Virus record (IMG/VR): IMGVR_UViG_3300006880_000141
Location: 1-25,161 of that record
Origin: a virus
Strand: one strand, 5' to 3'
Length of the DNA: 25,161 nt
Shown: piece after piece, positions 16,001 through 20,642 of the stretch
Numbering within the stretch: the first letter of the stretch is position 1
Layout: every line of letters starts with the position of its first letter
The notes under the pieces: generated by a model
The model's input: only the letters and a program-made list of their open reading frames with translations
Told to the model about the DNA's origin: nothing
The model's database searches: none
Program-made: the position numbers and the translations under genes

Positions 16001-18957
16001 TGAGAAGTGCGATAATTAACAGAGCTGAAGAAATAATTAGACAGGAACCAAGTGAAGCCAGATTACTAGAAACAGTTGATTGGATTCAGGGAGAATTGGA
16101 TAGAACAAGTACTACTGATTTGGAGCATAGATTACTTACAGAAATGTATGATCATGCTCAAACACAACTCAATGAAATCAATCAAACTACTGGAGCTGAA
16201 TATACTTCATTGAACCCTCAAAATGTAAGTAGAGTACAACCACCAAGTCGACGGAATAATTACTTGGGAGATGAAGTTAATGATGCATTAGCATCAGCTA
16301 GTAATTCATCAGACCTATTCCATATTCTCAGACAGAATCGAGATCATCCTTATCGTCAAGATTTGATAGACCATCTAGAACATCAAGCTGATGATCTAAT
16401 CTCAATTGCAAGTTTAGATGGTTTGAATAATGAACGTGCTGATATAATTCGTAGAATGGGTAGAGCTTTAGAACCCCATGAACATGATTTCATGAATACC
16501 GTATTGAATATGGTAGATCAGAAAATTGCAGATATTAGTCAACAAACTGGAAGATCACGTAAGAGAGTTATTGATCGTCCTGAAATAGAAACTCATCAGG
16601 CGGAAATACTTAAGAAAACTACTATGACTTCATTGAATCGTGTCATAAATAGACATCTAGAATCAAGAAAAGATATTTTAAGATCTATGGTAGGTGATCC
16701 AGTAGCTGATGCAGCAAGATGGAAACTAGTTCATAAGCTCGATGGACTTCTAGCCTTAGCAAATGAACGAGGACAATATATTGAAAGTCAAGCTGGCTCA
16801 TCTCCTGTAACTAGATTTGAACAGGAGACGGGAGGACAACAAGTATTACCTGATACAGATCTATTTAGTGCCAATAGTATGGCACCATTAGCTGATGTGC
16901 CTCCTCAGACTAATGCTGCTCAAGTACTTCAACAGGGAGCCAAAGAAGTTCAACGTAATCTACCTCTTAGTAGGAGATCAGCTAGACTAAAAATTCCAGG
17001 TTTTAGTATGGCACAGTTTCTAGAGGCTATAGAAACTTACAAACCTGAAAATTGGGATCCCGGTCTAACTCATGAATTTGCCGACACTCAAGTAAAATAC
17101 TACAATCCACAAGATGGACCAGTAGGAATTAGTGTAGAGGATGCGCGCGGTAGACCCACTACAGATGTACAGGATGGAACGAGAATAGTATATCGAGCTA
17201 AAACTGGTAATGCGCCCGCGAGAGTAATCGGAGTTGCTAAAGTAGGAGAACTATATGATGGTACTGGTAGATTAGGTATCGACACACTAGGTGCAGATAA
17301 GAATGCCGGAGCACTATATGGTAAGGCAACCTTTGAATTACTCAAAAAGGGAGTCGAACTTGATGTCGTGAGATCAACTGGAACCTACTCTAGTTGGAGT
17401 AGAGACATGATTCGTGGTCTACGAGACTTCGTAGATGATGAAGCTGGTCACTCTGATGATTGGCAGATGTGGGAGAACATTAAGAATAGAACTGGATGGG
17501 GTAAAGGTGGTGCTCCTGAAACATTCCCTGAAGGTGAGAAACCTAGAGAACCTAAAGCTAGTCTATTAAAGGAATTAATTGCAGCATCAAGTGCTGCCAC
17601 CACTACAGGTGATCTATCTGCATCAGGTAGACAGGCTCTACCTATGATTGGTACGCCTGAATTCTGGAAAGCCCAAGGTCCACAAATTAAGGCTGCATTT
17701 TCTCAGAAATACTTTGAAAACTACAATGCACAGTTGGAAAGATTGCCTATATTCCAACAGAAACTAGACATGAATACTGGTAAGCCGATCAAATCAATAG
17801 CTGAACGAAATGGAATGAAATTAATGAAACAGACTGATCATTTGAATGATCGTGAAGCAGCTATTGTTCCGAAATGGGTTGAATCTGGTGGTGATATCCC
17901 CGGTTTCTCTAAGCTATATCGAGCCACATTAGGTGGGTATTTCAAGGGATCTAATCGCGCATACATGACACTCTTGAATTCCATACGCGCGAATAGAACT
18001 CAGAAACTATTTGACTTGGCTCGTGATATGTCATATGAAGCTCTGAGTACGGGAGAGGCTAGACCGGGATTCTTCAAGCGAGAATACACACCAAATGAAG
18101 CTATGGCATTGAATCCGTATGAGAATGACATAGCAGCCAGAGAGATAGTTGACTTCGTTAATACGGCTACTGGTCGTGGACCACTCAAGATGCACTTATT
18201 GCCACTGAGAGGTTCAGAGAAGTCAGCCGAAGCTATAGCAGGTAAACTTGGATACGTGATGTTTGCACCTCGAATGGTTGCATCTCGTCTGCGTATGCTT
18301 AATCCGAGTACCTACATAATGGCTACTCCATTCGTGCGAAAGCAATACATGAAGGCTGCCCTGTCTATGGGTGCCGCATGGTATACGATGGCACAGATGG
18401 GTAAGTTGGGTGGTGGTGAAGTCAGTGATGATATGGACAGTGCTGACTTTGGAAAGATTAGAATTGGTGATCTACGTTTAGATCCTGGTTCTAGTTTCCA
18501 ACAGTTCCTAGTCGCATTCCATCGACTCTATACTGGCACATACACATCATCTGCTACCGGAGAATCACATCGATTTGGTACTGGATTCCAAGCTCAAACA
18601 CAAGGTGATCAGGGAGAGAGACTATTCACTAACAAACTGAATCCAGTAGCTAAGTTTGCATGGGATGTTATGAATGCATCTGAGTATCAACCATTCCATG
18701 TGTATGATAGGACAGCACAACTGTTCGTACCACTGGTGATACAAGATGTATTGGAATTGATTAGAGAGGATCAGAATAGACCTGATGGCCCATCCCTATT
18801 ACCACTACTAGCTCCAATAGTAATGGGGATGGGTAGTCAGGTTTACAGCAAGGGTGAATCTGTAGGCAAGTTCATCAGTCCTGAAGATGATTGGCTCGCT
18901 ACAGGTGGTGGACTAAGGGATCTATTCCCTGAAATAGGAGGGAATAATCCCTACTAA
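13006..18957 (+). CDS. 1983-aa giant internal virion / polyvalent protein with LPD38-like C-terminus
   Basis: The largest gene of the window; gggaga at 12994-12999 serves as ribosome-binding site. Two copies of IPGLxWD(D/E) stand at residues 5-12 and 21-28. A Gly/Ala-rich hydrophobic segment (91-136) could enter a membrane. A Pro/Thr linker lies at 307-350. Two diverged helical repeats begin near 975 and 1092. A domain near 1325-1480 (ARVIGVAKVGELYDGTGRLG, NAGALYGKATFELLKKG) resembles a GNAT fold. The C-terminal part (about 1745-1965; FAPRMVASRLRMLNPSTY, DFGKIRIGDLRLDPGSSFQQ, LFVPLVIQDVLELI) resembles the large-polyvalent-protein domain LPD38. No lytic-transglycosylase motif is seen. It is probably the main ejection protein, delivered into the host with the DNA. 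Confidence 0.6.
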   Translation: MGQQIPGLEWDDETKKKRPDIPGLMWDEPVPTPTQKPPEQSTLGKVWTKANEALVPFSPQMHQHMEEFDKQYPIASIPGSLAAEFTESGTSPVGLALMAGVEAAPLLQAAKYAKTAHALKAAGAIGAGAFGVSGAKEVFDASNDPTLDNWQKAGKITKGLIKLELGKIGAGVYGHGTTPAQASGLKKIGESDQPIKWNTPAEPTMGQQKFDFGQQQLDLPIGQHGAPSMDVRVPFDERFQRTPIGITSRPGVPETRPVTPAPIEGPELGPYGITQDHPQLPLGDEGQLDLGLNLWNPEATNLNVRPSSDLRTTPPAPPIEPTSPTSPSPTPVSTEAPIVTTEPRSTSTEPHIVELEGPNKKEEGNRLRAEGYEFHQINKNGNIELIRRAGPAAPAAPLPTVEPPKVGENDTIDYTPDKPFSLPSKYVNDTTIANLAKAGHKFLGRDSQGNGLFDKFIQDTSGASDDQALWENLRKMFGREPTPDEVQSARDREPKIGEQTGQVAQFPDPTHKALMGGMGKLTDKDIRFLDSFDDFGNPLNPADRGIESPSLPQTPEWTIEKERANDRLEVQGAREPELLQSLFEHWTDARARAIDSGDSISANHADEMLQIVRAKQLPSNMNIPGANPDTGAAEPPLTPEERGWTNNAAFPDQFSADRPHEVTGWDQAIPPQSGQQNLPLVGETPPVEPSGDIGKLRARQILGENWGETRQPEQMSMAGELGDDIINQYLKGEDATPPEMTDLSQYGPDDLAPRKGHFAEDLIKRTEGSNNPEELARKLRELFNGGRPPSQTMTWDTGYPENYPQYYSLPEGTYVILNRQSQPVGPFPRQGQAYNWAALGSIPDEVRQAYPPTDPFVPTNPTEDIPPINPNRPTFPNEPIRPPRDPNSQIPDNARLVAGSAGSFEHYLDPYSGEIMVIHPNMTASEGPFRDLGESTQWVMDHLDEIEPRGPGSPRDITDPNGNPRGGLTPVSILDELNNTHNVPRLYEIYRDEPPSRELRSAIINRAEEIIRQEPSEARLLETVDWIQGELDRTSTTDLEHRLLTEMYDHAQTQLNEINQTTGAEYTSLNPQNVSRVQPPSRRNNYLGDEVNDALASASNSSDLFHILRQNRDHPYRQDLIDHLEHQADDLISIASLDGLNNERADIIRRMGRALEPHEHDFMNTVLNMVDQKIADISQQTGRSRKRVIDRPEIETHQAEILKKTTMTSLNRVINRHLESRKDILRSMVGDPVADAARWKLVHKLDGLLALANERGQYIESQAGSSPVTRFEQETGGQQVLPDTDLFSANSMAPLADVPPQTNAAQVLQQGAKEVQRNLPLSRRSARLKIPGFSMAQFLEAIETYKPENWDPGLTHEFADTQVKYYNPQDGPVGISVEDARGRPTTDVQDGTRIVYRAKTGNAPARVIGVAKVGELYDGTGRLGIDTLGADKNAGALYGKATFELLKKGVELDVVRSTGTYSSWSRDMIRGLRDFVDDEAGHSDDWQMWENIKNRTGWGKGGAPETFPEGEKPREPKASLLKELIAASSAATTTGDLSASGRQALPMIGTPEFWKAQGPQIKAAFSQKYFENYNAQLERLPIFQQKLDMNTGKPIKSIAERNGMKLMKQTDHLNDREAAIVPKWVESGGDIPGFSKLYRATLGGYFKGSNRAYMTLLNSIRANRTQKLFDLARDMSYEALSTGEARPGFFKREYTPNEAMALNPYENDIAAREIVDFVNTATGRGPLKMHLLPLRGSEKSAEAIAGKLGYVMFAPRMVASRLRMLNPSTYIMATPFVRKQYMKAALSMGAAWYTMAQMGKLGGGEVSDDMDSADFGKIRIGDLRLDPGSSFQQFLVAFHRLYTGTYTSSATGESHRFGTGFQAQTQGDQGERLFTNKLNPVAKFAWDVMNASEYQPFHVYDRTAQLFVPLVIQDVLELIREDQNRPDGPSLLPLLAPIVMGMGSQVYSKGESVGKFISPEDDWLATGGGLRDLFPEIGGNNPY
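18916..18952. terminator. Hairpin at the convergent gene junction, candidate bidirectional terminator
   Basis: AGGGAT (18916-18921), one bulged base, TATTCCCT (18923-18930), an 8-base loop, then AGGGAATA (18939-18946) and ATCCCT (18947-18952): 14 base pairs with a single bulge. It lies in the last codons of the giant gene, where two opposing genes overlap by 4 bases. There is no clean T tract on either side, so the mechanism is uncertain. Confidence 0.45.
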
Positions 18958-19175
18958 ACTGAGTAATTTCTAATTACTTCACCCGCGCGTGGTCCCTTTG
19001 GAGAGGGGACAGACTCGAATACTACATCGACCTTCTGTCCTCTCTCTACATCCATACAGAGACTTTCAAAGTCCTCTTGAAAATCTGCACGATGGAAGAA
19101 ATATTCCTTTCCATCATCACCCTTGATGAATCCGTATCCCTTGTCACTCATTAGTCTGACTATTTTACCGTTCAT
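18954..19175 (-). CDS. Cold-shock-domain protein (73 aa)
   Basis: A canonical-size cold-shock protein, a small OB fold that binds single-stranded RNA or DNA. Residues 3-17 (GKIVRLMSDKGYGFI) hold the RNP1-type motif K-G-Y-G-F-I. EYFFHRADF at 24-32 is the RNP2-equivalent, and QKVDVVFESVPSPKGPRAGEVI is the usual third part with GPRAGEVI near the end. The open frame extends to 19274, but ATG 19175 is preferred. It begins exactly at the conserved domain, has a purine-rich ribosome-binding site, and makes an ATGA overlap with the stop of the zinc-finger gene. Last gene of the minus block; its stop overlaps the giant gene's stop by 4 bases. Role: nucleic-acid chaperone, perhaps for late operon mRNA or replication intermediates. 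Confidence 0.85.
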   Translation of the reverse strand: MNGKIVRLMSDKGYGFIKGDDGKEYFFHRADFQEDFESLCMDVERGQKVDVVFESVPSPKGPRAGEVIRNYSV

Positions 19176-19360
19176 CTCTCCCTCTCCCGGCGACAACGCC
19201 AATCCGCACACCTCTTGTTCAGTCCGTGATTCGTGAGTCCGCACGCGCACTTCCATGATGGTAAGTTCATACATTCCCTGATATAGTTGTGATCTATTTC
19301 TCCCTTCTCTTCAATCAGTTCGATTGATTCCTCTTGATAGGTCGGAAGAGGGACAATCAT
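19172..19360 (-). CDS. Small RanBP2-like zinc-finger protein
   Basis: 62 residues. The first 33 are acidic and helical (YQEESIELIEEKGEIDHNYI). The C-terminal half holds W36-x-C38-x-C40-x3-N44-x6-C51-x4-C56, close to the RanBP2-type zinc finger (W-x-C-x2-4-C-x3-N-x6-C-x2-C), a fold known for binding single-stranded RNA or protein. It ends in an Arg/Glu tail (RRERER). The start overlaps the stop of the helicase candidate as ATGA (19357-19360), and its own stop overlaps the start of the cold-shock gene as ATGA. All three are therefore likely translated in series. The fold is visible from the spacing; the ligand is unknown. Confidence 0.65.
   Translation of the reverse strand: MIVPLPTYQEESIELIEEKGEIDHNYIRECMNLPSWKCACGLTNHGLNKRCADWRCRRERER
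19178..19188 (-). promoter_or_regulatory. Ribosome-binding site fixing the cold-shock gene start
   Basis: On the minus strand this reads gggagagggag, 2 to 12 bases before ATG 19175. It supports the 73-aa protein over the longer frame that begins at 19274. Confidence 0.6.
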
Positions 19361-20634
19361 CGATTCTTCCCTGCATACAGTCGGTTCAGTTCTCTCACTT
19401 GATTATCTGGCATGATGTAGATGATCTGATTCCCGATGGTTTCAGTCTTGATCATACCAGCCTGATCAAATGATATCATGATCTCATCTAATTCAGCGGC
19501 ATCCTTGTAATGCGCCCACATCTTCTTGAGTAACATCGCGCGCGAGATCTGATGTGAATCCCGTCCGAGTAGTTCCTTCAGAATCACATTCTTGATGTTC
19601 TTCGCTTCTGATAGTCCCTTCTTACCATGAGTCATCTCGCGCACGTTACCTATCAATTTCTCACAGTACACGACAGCTAATTCCATTGACTCTTCATCGA
19701 TCTTCAAATCAGGTGCTTTCGCTAGAGATAGTAGCATAGCTACCTTCAATACCGAATCACCGAATCTATTCAATGTACCAGTTTCATCCTTTACCTCTTG
19801 GACTGCCATGTCCTCAATGAATCCTTCATACCATTGCTGATACATTAGACCAGCTGATGTGAAGTAATTAGTCTCACCTGATTCAATCTCAACGTGAGGA
19901 ATCTTAAAGTCTCCTTCTTGTTCTCGACTGGCTAACGCCTGAAATGGACCATTCAGATTACTCAGTTCCTTTAAGTAATCCGTCAGCTCTGCATACTTGG
20001 GCGGATTAATTAAGGGGACGAGTAATGAGTTAGCTCGATTCCTTTTATTCTCAGATATAATAAAAGTACGAGCAAAATAGCCACCATGAATATCCTTTCT
20101 AGCAAAGAAATCATTCGAGTGAGCTTCATTAGTTGCCGTTAACATTGTAATGGTCGGATCCTTCAAATTGAAAGACTCCATTTTCAGCAGACTACGCCAC
20201 TCGCCAATATTGTACTGACGGTCATACAGGTCTGTGAGTATGTCTGTGGCTACCTTGTCCTCAACTATCGAACTAGTTAATTCGCTACTACAAATGAATG
20301 CAGTAGACTTACTATTAACTTTACCACCAGGTTGAGTCTGGGCAGTTCCTAATTCTTTTAGGATGCCCTGTATACTAGATCTGCCACTAATGATACGTGT
20401 CCCATTAACAGCTTTCACCAGTTGCTTTGCCATACTGATTGGTGGACCCTTCTTCAATCCACTCTCAGCATGATACATCACATAGATGTTTGGATACAGG
20501 TTGTAAATCTGTCTATCCATCCATACATTATCTTTTACAACTGCTGATATAGCACTTAAGCCACCCCATAACCAGAAGTTCATGGGACTTTCTAGCTCGG
20601 AGTGTTGACTCAGCAGCTTTTCTAGCCATGTCAT
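19357..20634 (-). CDS. DUF3987-type putative replicative helicase/ATPase
   Basis: 425 residues, starting after gaggaag that overlaps the polymerase stop. The N-terminal half has the marks of the DUF3987 family of phage and mobile-element helicase-like ATPases. There is a P-loop-like Y-H-A-E-S-G-L-K-K-G-P-P at residues 54-65 in place of a classical GKS/T, a Walker-B-like segment (STAFICSSELTSSIV) near 110, and a TITMLTATNEAHSNDFF sensor-like strand near 165. The C-terminal part is helical with a winged-helix-like end. Lying directly downstream of the polymerase and with no other helicase or primase in the window, it is the best candidate for the replicative helicase. The P-loop Lys is present but the Ser/Thr after it is not, so ATPase activity is assumed from the family, not shown. 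Confidence 0.65.
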   Translation of the reverse strand: MTWLEKLLSQHSELESPMNFWLWGGLSAISAVVKDNVWMDRQIYNLYPNIYVMYHAESGLKKGPPISMAKQLVKAVNGTRIISGRSSIQGILKELGTAQTQPGGKVNSKSTAFICSSELTSSIVEDKVATDILTDLYDRQYNIGEWRSLLKMESFNLKDPTITMLTATNEAHSNDFFARKDIHGGYFARTFIISENKRNRANSLLVPLINPPKYAELTDYLKELSNLNGPFQALASREQEGDFKIPHVEIESGETNYFTSAGLMYQQWYEGFIEDMAVQEVKDETGTLNRFGDSVLKVAMLLSLAKAPDLKIDEESMELAVVYCEKLIGNVREMTHGKKGLSEAKNIKNVILKELLGRDSHQISRAMLLKKMWAHYKDAAELDEIMISFDQAGMIKTETIGNQIIYIMPDNQVRELNRLYAGKNR

Positions 20635-20642
20635 TTACTTCC

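Noticed and set aside
13006-18957. Lytic transglycosylase or peptidase activity in the giant ejection protein
   Set aside because: I looked for the Glu-Ser and G-x-M-Q type motifs and for zinc-peptidase H-E-x-x-H and saw none.
18954-19274. Longer 106-aa form of the first cold-shock protein
   Set aside because: The extra 33 residues are not part of the fold, overlap the zinc-finger gene out of frame, and lack a good ribosome-binding site; ATG 19175 has one and gives canonical length.
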